Virus record (IMG/VR): IMGVR_UViG_3300021960_007424
Location: 1 to 35,660 of that record
Length of the DNA stretch: 35,660 bases
Reading direction: 5' to 3' (one strand)
From: a virus
Under the pieces are notes generated by a model, which saw only the letters and a list, made by a program, of their open reading frames with translations, was not told the DNA's origin and ran no database searches. The position numbers were made by a program, and so were the translations under genes. Positions 7,606-15,733 of this stretch are shown one piece after another. Each line of letters starts with the position of its first letter. Positions within the stretch are counted from its first letter, which is position 1.

Positions 7606-7871
7606 TAGTCCTCGTCCTCCCATTCGGATTCAATCTCCTCTTCCTCTCCTGAGATGGTTGGCATCTCATTGATGAGGCGGCTCAAGTTTTCAAATTTTGT
7701 GAAAGAAAGTCGAAGATTGTTCATCATTGTTTCGGTTTCTTCTTTTGTCATCTCGCCATAATCTTCTTTTTCGTATCCTTCAAGGATAAAATTATACAAC
7801 TCACTTATTGCATACGCAGCGATGCCGAAGTCGTTTGCAGTAATTCTGCTATTTTCTGTTATTTGACTCAT
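7605..7871 (-). CDS. Small acidic protein of unknown function
   Basis: An 88-aa protein starting at the ATG that overlaps the stop of the upstream tagged gene as TAATG, with GAGGAA just upstream. Residues 15-70 are helical (AISELYNFILEGYEK and a second helix with LRLSFTKFENLSRLINEM), and the tail is nearly all Glu/Asp (about 13 of the last 17). No motif is recognised. It is translationally linked to dUTPase on one side and a tagged protein on the other. Confidence 0.72.
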   Translation of the reverse strand: MSQITENSRITANDFGIAAYAISELYNFILEGYEKEDYGEMTKEETETMMNNLRLSFTKFENLSRLINEMPTISGEEEEIESEWEDED

Positions 7872-8728
7872 TAGTTTCCTCTTTTTCTTTTTAGGTCTTC
7901 TAGGGTTCCAACATGTCCCGTATCTGAAAAGATGTGACATGTTAGACCGGTGGATTCTATATCATCGATAAGATTTTCTAAAGAATTTGCTTGCTTTGCT
8001 GCACGGATCAAATCTAGTGTCACAAAGCATCCAACAATTTCCCAATTGTCCAACAAGGTTTCCCCAGACCAGTTTGCATCACTTCTTCCAATTCCTGCCG
8101 CCATTTCTTCCAAAGAGTGAATAGGAGTTTCCATATCTCCTCTTTTCGCTATTCCAGAGCTGGCTTGGTGCTTGATAAGACCTTGTGGTAAACTGCTAAG
8201 CGTTTGAGAAGATACTGATCGACCAGAGACAAGAACAGGATATCCTTTTAGCAAAAGACCAGAGCCACCAGTTATAGCTTCGTGATTGCTGAAGCCAGTA
8301 TATCCGGATGGGATATTACTTGGGGCTCCAATCCATGCAACAGTAGAAAGCTGATTATTGTTTAGTGACGCATAATTGTTGATCCATTTTGAAATGGACT
8401 TTCTGTTTGCATCTCCGCTGCCTCCCAAAGAAGACTCCGCATAGCTAATATAGCCGAGACCATGAGCAATGGTTACTCCGTTAGCTTGACGGAACGCTTG
8501 AATCATTTCTTTTCCTTCAGGAGTTGATTGAAGTTTCTTGTGATACTTCTGTAGATTCACTCTGTCCTGTTCATACTCATCCGATGTTTGAAGTCCCACT
8601 TGTCTTCTAAGCCACCAATCCTCTGGTTTGTCAATGCCTTTTTCTTTCATTGCTTGTTCGTCTTCTGGGCTTAGTTCATATTCTTTCAGAACTTCTAAAA
8701 TAAGTCGCTTTAGGGTTGAAACTTCCAT
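7871..8728 (-). CDS. Tagged protein of unknown enzymatic fold (candidate packaged protein)
   Basis: A 285-aa protein from the ATG at 8728, with AGGAG 9 bases upstream; a TTG two codons earlier is the alternative. Its N-terminus (EVSTLKRLILEVLKEYE) is the common leader, with I-L-E and L-K-E. The body (about residues 80-285) contains conserved-looking blocks: SKWINNY, KGYPVLVSGR, SSGIAKRGDM and LLDNWEIVGCFVTLDL, followed by a short C-terminal domain (TGLTCHIFSDTGHVGTLEDL). These blocks recall a family I have seen beside similar leaders in marine phages, but I know no function for it. An ADP-ribosyltransferase-like role, by analogy with T4 Alt, was considered; the R-S-E signature is not clear. 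Confidence 0.8.
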   Translation of the reverse strand: MEVSTLKRLILEVLKEYELSPEDEQAMKEKGIDKPEDWWLRRQVGLQTSDEYEQDRVNLQKYHKKLQSTPEGKEMIQAFRQANGVTIAHGLGYISYAESSLGGSGDANRKSISKWINNYASLNNNQLSTVAWIGAPSNIPSGYTGFSNHEAITGGSGLLLKGYPVLVSGRSVSSQTLSSLPQGLIKHQASSGIAKRGDMETPIHSLEEMAAGIGRSDANWSGETLLDNWEIVGCFVTLDLIRAAKQANSLENLIDDIESTGLTCHIFSDTGHVGTLEDLKRKRGN

Positions 8729-8787
8729 AATCAATATCTCCTATAGATTTTGATGTAATTAGTTCTTACGATGATAAGATTGCTTGT

Positions 8788-8958
8788 TTATTCTTCCTTT
8801 GACAGGTTTGCCATAATGATTGGCGAATAAACAAGCAAATTGGCTACGACAATGACTGCCGTTGAAATTGCCAAGTTTTTTAGTTTCTTGTGTGATTTTG
8901 GAGAAGCCATTTCTGGCTCCCCCGCAATCATTGCAGAAAGCATCATTGCTTTTAGCAC
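8788..8958 (-). CDS. Short single-span membrane protein
   Basis: A 56-aa protein from a GTG at 8958 that overlaps the upstream stop as TAGTG, with GGGGGTGG just before it. It reads MLKAMMLSAMIAGEPEMASP, a basic stretch (KSHKKLKN), then a hydrophobic span (LAISTAVIVVANLLVYSPII) and ends ANLSKEE. One membrane span with a basic N-side suggests the start of the protein is cytoplasmic. An overlapping 113-codon frame over the same bases has no such pattern and is taken as a shadow. Function unknown; a small holin-like or stress-type membrane peptide is possible. Confidence 0.65.
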   Translation of the reverse strand: MLKAMMLSAMIAGEPEMASPKSHKKLKNLAISTAVIVVANLLVYSPIIMANLSKEE

Positions 8959-9161
8959 TATGCCACCCCCAAACTTGCAGAAGTTGCACGCTGGATGTAA
9001 TCAATGGCATGCTGAGCGTCTGTGAATTTGGTATTGATAATTTTTCCACACACAAGACCAATGGTAACATGTGTTCCAGTATCTCCAACCCATGATACAT
9101 TATCAGGACTTATGTAAATTGCCTGTGGGTTGTGGGCTTGTTCGATCATAATCATTCTCAT
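8958..9161 (-). CDS. Small protein of unknown function
   Basis: A 67-aa protein whose ATG at 9161 overlaps the upstream TGA (ATGA), with AAAGGAG 8 bases upstream. It has alternating short strands (IYISPDNVSWVGDTG, HVTIGLVCGKIINTKF) and a C-terminal helix (AQHAIDYIQRA), consistent with a small alpha/beta fold. No family is recognised. Confidence 0.72.
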   Translation of the reverse strand: MRMIMIEQAHNPQAIYISPDNVSWVGDTGTHVTIGLVCGKIINTKFTDAQHAIDYIQRATSASLGVA

Positions 9162-9478
9162 TGACCAACTCCTTTGTCTTTTAGTGCCTCGACCATGTCA
9201 ATCAATGCGGACATGTCGGTGTCGTCTTTTGCGAGACGATAAGCTTTGACGGCAAGAGAGATCTCTCCCTTTGTCAACCAACCATTTTCAACATAGTTCG
9301 CTTTCAGTTCGCGCTTTTGCTCTTTGTATGGCTCCATAGCATCTTCAAGGGCTCGCATGCTCTCGATGTATTCAGCCATGTGCTCTTCGGTTGTTTTTGC
9401 GTCGTCCGCTTTTTGAACGATTGCGATCTCGTCCATTGGTGTGGTACCATCGATACCGGTTACAAATTCAAAACTCAT
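9158..9478 (-). CDS. Small helical protein of unknown function
   Basis: A 106-aa protein, first gene behind the promoter at 9506-9534, with GGAGGAATT before the ATG. Residues 30-106 are almost all helix: a charged coiled-coil segment (EYIESMRALEDAMEPYKEQK), then ENGWLTKGEISLAVKAYRLA and SALIDMVEALKDKG. No catalytic residues are evident. Leading a seven-gene downstream run suggests a binding or accessory role in DNA metabolism, but this is only positional. Confidence 0.75.
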   Translation of the reverse strand: MSFEFVTGIDGTTPMDEIAIVQKADDAKTTEEHMAEYIESMRALEDAMEPYKEQKRELKANYVENGWLTKGEISLAVKAYRLAKDDTDMSALIDMVEALKDKGVGQ

Positions 9479-9505
9479 AATTCCTCCGTGGTTTGAATAT
9501 AATAT

Positions 9506-9534
9506 ATTATAACATATTTCGTATTAGTTGTCAA
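9506..9534 (-). promoter_or_regulatory. Sigma70-type promoter for the 9.5-6.3 kb operon
   Basis: TTGACA at 9534-9529, 17-base spacer ending ATGT, perfect TATAAT at 9511-9506, followed by a TATAATATATTATA palindrome over the -10. Probably the strongest match to consensus in the window. Confidence 0.9.
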
Positions 9535-9541
9535 GTTAAAT

Positions 9542-10687
9542 TTAAAATAATTTGCCAATATCAATATAAAAGTTTGTCGAAGTATCCAATTGCTTGGATT
9601 TGGTGACTCTTCTCTCACCTTTCTTATAAAAGCGCTCATCCAACTTACACCAGCGGTCTTTATTGGCCCATGCTCCATTAATGTTGATTGTCAAAGGCAT
9701 TTTTGTACTGACAATGGTTTCTCCATTTGGAGCATCAAAAGAAAACTCGAGACCTTGACCACTCTTTGCAAATGACAAAGAGGATGAAGGATCATTCAAG
9801 AGCGCGACTCTATCATGGAACTTGGAGTTCCCAATCGAATTAAGAACCTGCACCGTGCCTTTGGTGTCGACAAAGCATGCTGCGACCATTTCTTTGCTAG
9901 TAGAGCCCGATAGTCCAAGTCGGCCGAGCAACCTTGTTCTCAGCTTTCCTGAAGAGTCGGATAGAGTCAGAAGATCGATAAAAGCGCTAATAGCTTGGCC
10001 TCCTATAGACTTTCTAATAGAGCTTATATTTGATGGCTTCACTGGTTCGTCTCTTAACTTGTGCGCTTCTTTTGTTAAGTCAATTACTCTGTTTAGATGT
10101 GTGCTTGTTTCTGCGCCATATTCTCGAGAAAAGTTGGAAAGAATTTTTTTAGAATCCGACTTTTTACTCGAGAACCTTTCGCCGGTGTTGCTCTCAAATA
10201 CTCCACGTCCAACAACGTCAAACCCCAAGCCGCAAAGAGTAGACAAGTAAGTACCAGACGCTACTTGAATGTTCATCGACCCTTTCTTGTTCCTGCCTAT
10301 GTAGAGTTTTAAAGAGATCTCTCTTACATCCTCTAATGTATTTTCGTTATACACCTCGATGTTGATGTCTGACTTTTGAGACACACCTTCCTTCAAGCCA
10401 AGTCTATTCATTGCTACAATCTTAAATGTGCGATTAGAATAATTTTGCTTTAAAGAATTTGCGATACTTTCTGCGGCTGCAATGCAGAGAGGTTCTCTTG
10501 TGGCGATCTCCGACATTACAAACTTAAGCTCTTTAGAGCCAAGTCCCAATGCTGAAATGTAATTAGCATAAGTTGACTCATAGAAGGACTGTGGCAGGAT
10601 AGACAGTGGCCCTAGGTCTTGAGCAATCAACTCCATTGTTTTATATTCACATGCGTTCTCAGCGTATTTAACAGTATTCTTAGACAT
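9542..10687 (-). CDS. Possible PD-(D/E)XK-type endonuclease next to a DNA methyltransferase
   Basis: A 381-aa protein with its own promoter and CGGAG before the ATG. The segment KSDINIEVY (residues 105-113) followed by REISLKLY (122-129) gives D107 and S125-x-K127 on two strands 20 residues apart, the arrangement of PD-(D/E)XK nucleases in which the acidic residue is replaced by Ser, as in the Cfr10I/NgoMIV group. A helical region (194-250) and a beta-rich end (FSFDAPNGETIV; TININGAW) follow. The neighbour upstream is an N6-adenine methyltransferase, so a restriction-modification pair is a reasonable hypothesis. No overall family match is recognised and no target can be predicted. A non-restriction phage nuclease remains possible. 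Confidence 0.75.
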   Translation of the reverse strand: MSKNTVKYAENACEYKTMELIAQDLGPLSILPQSFYESTYANYISALGLGSKELKFVMSEIATREPLCIAAAESIANSLKQNYSNRTFKIVAMNRLGLKEGVSQKSDINIEVYNENTLEDVREISLKLYIGRNKKGSMNIQVASGTYLSTLCGLGFDVVGRGVFESNTGERFSSKKSDSKKILSNFSREYGAETSTHLNRVIDLTKEAHKLRDEPVKPSNISSIRKSIGGQAISAFIDLLTLSDSSGKLRTRLLGRLGLSGSTSKEMVAACFVDTKGTVQVLNSIGNSKFHDRVALLNDPSSSLSFAKSGQGLEFSFDAPNGETIVSTKMPLTININGAWANKDRWCKLDERFYKKGERRVTKSKQLDTSTNFYIDIGKLF

Positions 10688-10719
10688 ATATTCTCCGTTG
10701 TTGTTTGTTTGATGTTAAT

Positions 10720-10748
10720 AACATAACACGCTATGGTTTGGTTGTCAA
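10720..10748 (-). promoter_or_regulatory. Sigma70-type promoter for the possible endonuclease gene
   Basis: TTGACA at 10748-10743, 17-base spacer ending GTGT, TATGTT at 10725-10720. The -35 starts 2 bases after the methyltransferase stop, so the two genes of the putative pair are independently transcribed. Confidence 0.85.
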
Positions 10749-10749
10749 G

Positions 10750-12201
10750 TTATTTATGAAAGATTTCTGACATTTTTTTCTCCAAAGAGTTTGACAAGAC
10801 AACATTTGATTTGATTGTCTCTTCGAAATCTTGAGGGTTGTGGCCGTGATCCTTAAGCGTATTAAACATTCGAATGTGGCACTCAACGATGTTGTCTGGC
10901 ATGATGTCTATCCCATAAAGGTTCTCGACAACTACTTCTGGGTCTACACCCAAAGCCAATCGGTAATCCAATATCTCAACAAGAAAGTTCCCATTTCCAC
11001 ATGCAGGATCGATAAAGGTCTCGCTTATGTCAAGCCATTCCGCCTTAGAAACTTGAGACATCATCTCTCTTATTAGTTCTGAAGGCGTGAACACCTCCCC
11101 ATATTGCTTGACTCGCTTCTCTGACTTTGTTTGCGTTGCGTCTTTCTTTTTTGATGACTTTCTTGTCTTTGGCGATAAGATGGACTGGATGTAAGCAATT
11201 TCCTTCATGGTTACTCCAAACATCTTATAGTAGTCTAGGTCTGAGTGATCCTTCGATAGGTCGATCTTGGGTATAGATGAGAATACAATCTCATTTCCAA
11301 AGCCTGACCACTTTGCCGTTTTGAAGATGTACGTCATTAGTTCAGAGTTGAGAAAGTGCTCCAGTCGCTTACCTTCCACGTCATTATCAACAAGAATGAA
11401 GTATCCCATATCAGTGCAGCCCAACTTGCCATCATCGTAGAAAGCCTTAACATATCCTGATCTCGACCACATGACTTTTTTCTTTGAAGCAATGCTCTGC
11501 TTGACAGAAGAATACCAAATCTTGTTGTTTGTATGGAAGATTGGGTATATATGTTCTGAGGTCTTAACCTCGGATACCGTTATCTCCACACTGTCTCTCT
11601 CCGAAATCAAAGAAAAGTATTTATCAATCATTTTGTCAACAGCTTCTCTCTTGGGGTCTTTGCTCATGAGCAATTTAGATATACCAAGAGAACATTTACT
11701 TATCTTTTTCTCATGAAGCTTCTTGGCATGTCGAATTACATTGTGACAAGTGACATAGTCATAGTTCAAAGTAAACTTATCTTTTGTGTCAAATATCACT
11801 TTCTTATGGACGCCCATAGAGTCCTTGCAAAAGTCATTTGGTATATACAGAGAGTCATTATCAATAGGAAAGCTAAATGATTTCCCATCTTTTGTGATGT
11901 TGGTGCTCCCAGTTGTAGGCTGTTTTACAAGTTTGTAGTTGCTGAAGGTGCTTCCAACTCCAGGAAAATGATGCCCAGTGTCGAAGTTGATCTCCTGTAG
12001 GTCATTTTCCTTTAGGATCTCAAATACTTTATTGCTCGGAGATCCCCAACTAGTTGGACTAATCCAAAGCAGAGATCCACCATCGACTAGCCACTCGTTG
12101 ACAGCCTTATCTGTAAAGATGGGCCAAAGCTTGTGCTGTGTCTTTTTCTTCGTTGTGTTGTCTTGGAATGGTGGGTTTCCAAATATTTTTGTAAATTTCA
12201 T
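10750..12201 (-). CDS. N6-adenine DNA methyltransferase with permuted motif order
   Basis: A 483-aa methyltransferase. The catalytic motif IV NPPF is at residues 9-12, at the very N-terminus, followed by LLWISPTSWGSPSNK and a target-recognition-like middle (about 110-350). The S-adenosylmethionine half comes last: motif X (YGEVFTPSELI, about 367-377), motif I (DPACGNGNFLVEIL, 398-411) and motif II (YGIDIMPDN, 429-437). Sequence style is that of the Eco57I/HsdM group, where the normal order is the reverse, so this looks like a circular permutation giving a beta-type order. It should methylate adenine N6 in phage DNA, for protection or regulation. It has its own promoter and GGGAGG site. The putative nuclease lies downstream. 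Chemistry is confident; the target is unknown. Confidence 0.92.
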   Translation of the reverse strand: MKFTKIFGNPPFQDNTTKKKTQHKLWPIFTDKAVNEWLVDGGSLLWISPTSWGSPSNKVFEILKENDLQEINFDTGHHFPGVGSTFSNYKLVKQPTTGSTNITKDGKSFSFPIDNDSLYIPNDFCKDSMGVHKKVIFDTKDKFTLNYDYVTCHNVIRHAKKLHEKKISKCSLGISKLLMSKDPKREAVDKMIDKYFSLISERDSVEITVSEVKTSEHIYPIFHTNNKIWYSSVKQSIASKKKVMWSRSGYVKAFYDDGKLGCTDMGYFILVDNDVEGKRLEHFLNSELMTYIFKTAKWSGFGNEIVFSSIPKIDLSKDHSDLDYYKMFGVTMKEIAYIQSILSPKTRKSSKKKDATQTKSEKRVKQYGEVFTPSELIREMMSQVSKAEWLDISETFIDPACGNGNFLVEILDYRLALGVDPEVVVENLYGIDIMPDNIVECHIRMFNTLKDHGHNPQDFEETIKSNVVLSNSLEKKMSEIFHK

Positions 12202-12219
12202 ATTTCCTCCCTTTTACAT

Positions 12220-12248
12220 AGTATAACATTTTCTCTATCATTTGTCAA
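12220..12248 (-). promoter_or_regulatory. Sigma70-type promoter for the methyltransferase gene
   Basis: TTGACA at 12248-12243, 17-base spacer ending ATGT, TATACT at 12225-12220. Confidence 0.87.
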
Positions 12249-12253
12249 GTGAA

Positions 12254-15200
12254 TTATCCTAATAATTTCCAATTTCTTGATAATCCCCCACGAGTCGAGA
12301 AACCCCATGTGGCATTGTGCTGAGGCCATTCAAGAACATATAGGCGATGAGTGTATATTATATCTCGAGATGGATCTACGCCCCAACAATTGATCTTCTG
12401 TGTTTCCATATTGGAGTCAATCACCGTTACTTGATAGTATGGCTTTCCACCTTTGGTTTTTCTCTCGACAACATCAGTTGGAATACACCATCCTTTACCA
12501 AGTTCTTTGTCATACTCAGATATCGGCATGATGCCTTGCATCTCAAAGAACTTGTATGCTTTGGTTGGAACAACCATGTTGATTGGATAAATTCCCGTCA
12601 ATGCTTGCAAGTGATTGATACGCTCTCCTTTGGTGAACTCACCTTCGTCTCGATACTTCTCAATGTTCTCTCCAAGACCCTTCTTGTTCTTTGGCTTGTC
12701 AACGACAACCGCAGACCAGAAGTGCTTGTCTCCGAAAAACCTGTCATCCATCAAGCATTCCATCGCTCCGGCTCGACACATGGCGTCTAAGGACTTCTTG
12801 TTGACTTTGCGGGCTACGACCCCTTTGTCGAACAAAAGATCCTCTACGGAGGCAAATGGACGCTTCTCGATGATCTCATCGATTGCAGCATCTCCGAGAC
12901 CCTTGATGGTTGTTAGAGGAGAAATCAATCTTCCATCGACAACTTCCCAACGCTTTCCTGACGTATTGATGTCCAATGGCTTTACTTTGTATCCAAACGA
13001 ACGAGCAATGTTGATTGCTGCTTCTTTACGTTTCTCGGGTTCATGATCCAAGAAAGAAGCAAGCCAAGCATCTTGATAGTAAGTTTGCAACCAAGCGCAT
13101 TGATACGAGATAATGCTGTAAGGAATTGCGTGATTCTTTGAGAAACCATAGCCGGAGAAGTATTCCATCTTGTCCCAGAGAACCTTAGCATCTTTGAAAG
13201 ACATGCCTTTGTTCTCGCAACCTTTGATGAAGCGTTCGTAAAGATCTTTCTTCTTTTTCATCTTGGTCTCGGACAAACCTTTCTTTGTCAACAACTTACG
13301 CAATACGTTTGCATCGGTCATTGTAATGTTGTCCCCGAGAACGTTCACCAAGTTCATGATATCCTCTTGGAATACAATCAAACCAAAGGTCTTACCAAGC
13401 ACTTGTTCAATCAAAGGATGATCATACTCGACGTCGTCTTCTCCGAACTTTGCTTTCACATACATTTTATCAACACCAGCAGACAAAGGACCGGGACGAA
13501 AGATTGCAGATACAGTAGCAATTTCTTCGATTGAGGACACTTTAGCTCCTTGGCCTAGTCGTTGCATACCCGAGTTCATAAACTGGAAAATACCGGCAAA
13601 TTTGCCCTCGTGAAACACATCTCTGTACACCTTTTGATCGCTCAAGTCAAGAACTGAAGGATGAAGGTTCTGATTGTACCAACGCTTGATGTCATCAAAT
13701 GTCGGATTAGCATTGCCTTCTGAGATCAAGATACGCTCAATTGCATCCTCGAACACTTTTAGAGTTTCGAGACCAAGGATGTCAAACTTGATAAAGCCAA
13801 GAGGTTCAAGGTGACGAACGTTCTGACCTTCCGACCATGGCGTCTGACGAATGCCCTTGGAGGTAATCAAAGGCATCTTTGCTGGAAGATAATCTCCAAT
13901 GATTGCACCAGCAGCATGACGACCAATTGATCTCGGTTGACCAATCAAACCAAATACTTGAGATTGGATATGAGGATAGTTGCTAAAAAATTCTTGGAGT
14001 GTCTCGGAGAACTCGCATACCTCGTCGAACGTCGGAGTGTAAACCCCTGCTTTGATTCCATGTCGCTTCTTCGCCAATGGAGTTGCTTCTGCAAGCATTG
14101 CCTTTGTCACTTTGTTTACCTCAGTGAAAGGAACTCCTTCTCGTTTGGAGATGTCCTTGATCAAGGATGACAATTGCAAGGTGTTGAAGTTGGAAATAAA
14201 AGCAACAGAGTCCTCGCCCCACTCCTCAACCATCTTGTCTTTGATAAGAGAGTTATCCGAGAAGTCGATATCAATATCCGGAAAGCCCGATGACCCGCGA
14301 GTAAGGAAGCGCTCAAAAGGAAGGTTCCACTTGATTGGATCAATCTGAGTAATCTTCAAAAGAAAAGACAGAAGAGAACCCGATGCAGAACCACGAGCAG
14401 GTCCAACAAAGCAATATTCCCAAGAGAAGTCAACGATGGCCTTTGTAGCAAGAAAATACTCAGAGAACTTTTGAGATGAGATAACATCTAATTCTTCTTC
14501 GAGTCGTCGAGAGTATTGCTGTTTGGTGGCTTTGCTTTCATTTCGCAAGTATAGACCCAAAGCTTTCTCAGCAAGATCTCGGAGAGCTTCATCAGCGCTC
14601 TTGTCGCTTGGAACCATAAAAGAAGGAAGCTGCACAGAAGTGTCAGGAAGAAAATCTTCAATCTGCTCGAAAGCGATAAAGGCTGTGTTGGTGATTGATT
14701 CCATAACGAGATCATCGCTATAAGACACATCGAAATCATTAGAGTATCGTTTATATGATTCCCACATTTCTTGAGCGTTCTTAGGATATAGTTCATAGCC
14801 GATCTCCTCGATGGACTCTGGAATATTGTCGTCCATCCAAGCAGGCATTTTTCCTAACCAACCAAGTCGCTTGTAAACCTCACGATCTCGCCAAGCATCT
14901 GGTCGAGGATAGTGAGAATCGCAAGTAGAGACCAACTTAAGATCAAGTTCACCTGCTACTTTAATTATGGCCTGATTTAACAAATGTTGCTCTGGAATGT
15001 TATTCCATTGCAATTCGCCATAGAAACGGTCACCGAGAAGATCTTTGAACTTTTTAAGGTTCTCGAGCATATCAGATGCAATTGCCTCAACGCCTTCCTC
15101 TTGATGCTTCCACATTGATTCAGCAGCGATGCCTCCTAGACACGCTGTAAGGACGATTACGCCCTCCTGATGTTCTCTAAGCATATCGAAGTCAATACGT

Positions 15201-15676
15201 GGCTTACGATAGAAATAATCGCCACTGAAGGACTTGGAAACCATCTGATAGATGTTCTCGAGACCCTTCTGATTCTGCGCGAGAAGAACGATATGGCGCT
15301 TGCGAGACAACGCTCGCTTGTCATTGCGTTGCTCATCCTCAACCACCATAGCAGAATCTCCAGATTCAACTTCTTTCGCACGCTTTTTGTCTGCTGCGAT
15401 CTCGTTGCGGAGATTCTGCCACTCATCCAAAGATTCGATATAATATGCTTCAACACCAAAGATTGGCTTGAAGTCCTTGCCTTCGGCTTTCATTTCTTTT
15501 GCTCGCAACAATTGATACGACAAGCCGTTCATGGTGCCGTGATCTGTGAGAGCAAGCGCCCGAGATCCATTCTCAAAGGCGAAGTTCATGTGCTCTTGCG
15601 GAAAGCCGAAACCGTCAAAGAGCGAGAAGCACGAGTGTCCGTGCAAGTTTACAAATTGTTCTTTTCTTAAATTCAT
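12254..15676 (-). CDS. dnaE: DNA polymerase III alpha subunit (DnaE-type replicase)
   Basis: An 1140-aa family C DNA polymerase, close to full bacterial length. An N-terminal PHP domain keeps its putative metal ligands: HGHS at 12-15, LTDHG at 43-47, FGVEAYY at 73-79, and TCDSHY at 251-256. The palm has VGPARGSASGSLLSF (424-438) and the catalytic PDIDIDFSD (466-474). The C-terminal part has an OB-like region (YYQVTVIDSNMETQKINCWG). No recognisable tau-binding tail or separate proofreading domain is seen, so the PHP site may supply 3'-5' exonuclease activity. With DnaB-like helicase and 5'-3' exonuclease in the window it is likely the phage replicase. Its leader (promoter to start codon) is shared nearly verbatim with two other genes. 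Confidence 0.97.
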   Translation of the reverse strand: MNLRKEQFVNLHGHSCFSLFDGFGFPQEHMNFAFENGSRALALTDHGTMNGLSYQLLRAKEMKAEGKDFKPIFGVEAYYIESLDEWQNLRNEIAADKKRAKEVESGDSAMVVEDEQRNDKRALSRKRHIVLLAQNQKGLENIYQMVSKSFSGDYFYRKPRIDFDMLREHQEGVIVLTACLGGIAAESMWKHQEEGVEAIASDMLENLKKFKDLLGDRFYGELQWNNIPEQHLLNQAIIKVAGELDLKLVSTCDSHYPRPDAWRDREVYKRLGWLGKMPAWMDDNIPESIEEIGYELYPKNAQEMWESYKRYSNDFDVSYSDDLVMESITNTAFIAFEQIEDFLPDTSVQLPSFMVPSDKSADEALRDLAEKALGLYLRNESKATKQQYSRRLEEELDVISSQKFSEYFLATKAIVDFSWEYCFVGPARGSASGSLLSFLLKITQIDPIKWNLPFERFLTRGSSGFPDIDIDFSDNSLIKDKMVEEWGEDSVAFISNFNTLQLSSLIKDISKREGVPFTEVNKVTKAMLAEATPLAKKRHGIKAGVYTPTFDEVCEFSETLQEFFSNYPHIQSQVFGLIGQPRSIGRHAAGAIIGDYLPAKMPLITSKGIRQTPWSEGQNVRHLEPLGFIKFDILGLETLKVFEDAIERILISEGNANPTFDDIKRWYNQNLHPSVLDLSDQKVYRDVFHEGKFAGIFQFMNSGMQRLGQGAKVSSIEEIATVSAIFRPGPLSAGVDKMYVKAKFGEDDVEYDHPLIEQVLGKTFGLIVFQEDIMNLVNVLGDNITMTDANVLRKLLTKKGLSETKMKKKKDLYERFIKGCENKGMSFKDAKVLWDKMEYFSGYGFSKNHAIPYSIISYQCAWLQTYYQDAWLASFLDHEPEKRKEAAINIARSFGYKVKPLDINTSGKRWEVVDGRLISPLTTIKGLGDAAIDEIIEKRPFASVEDLLFDKGVVARKVNKKSLDAMCRAGAMECLMDDRFFGDKHFWSAVVVDKPKNKKGLGENIEKYRDEGEFTKGERINHLQALTGIYPINMVVPTKAYKFFEMQGIMPISEYDKELGKGWCIPTDVVERKTKGGKPYYQVTVIDSNMETQKINCWGVDPSRDIIYTHRLYVLEWPQHNATWGFSTRGGLSRNWKLLG

Positions 15677-15707
15677 ATGTCCTCCGAATTATGTTTATAA
15701 TATAACA
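15669..15707 (-). repeat. Shared leader module, copy 1 (dnaE)
   Basis: These 39 bases, from the first codons through GGAGGACAT to the -10, are identical to those before the exported-protein gene at 17043-17081, and all but the start-codon side are shared with 33467-33500. Confidence 0.9.
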
Positions 15708-15727
15708 TGTTTTGTTGATGTTGTCAA
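15699..15727 (-). promoter_or_regulatory. Sigma70-type promoter for dnaE
   Basis: TTGACA at 15727-15722, 17-base spacer ending ATGT, TATATT at 15704-15699, then the leader ATAAACATAATTCGGAGG. Confidence 0.9.
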
Positions 15728-15733
15728 GTATTT

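Noticed and set aside
8759-9100. 113-codon minus-strand frame over the small membrane protein
   Set aside because: It overlaps two better-supported genes with overlapping start/stop signals, and its composition (many Cys, His, Trp, Asn) looks like a shadow frame.
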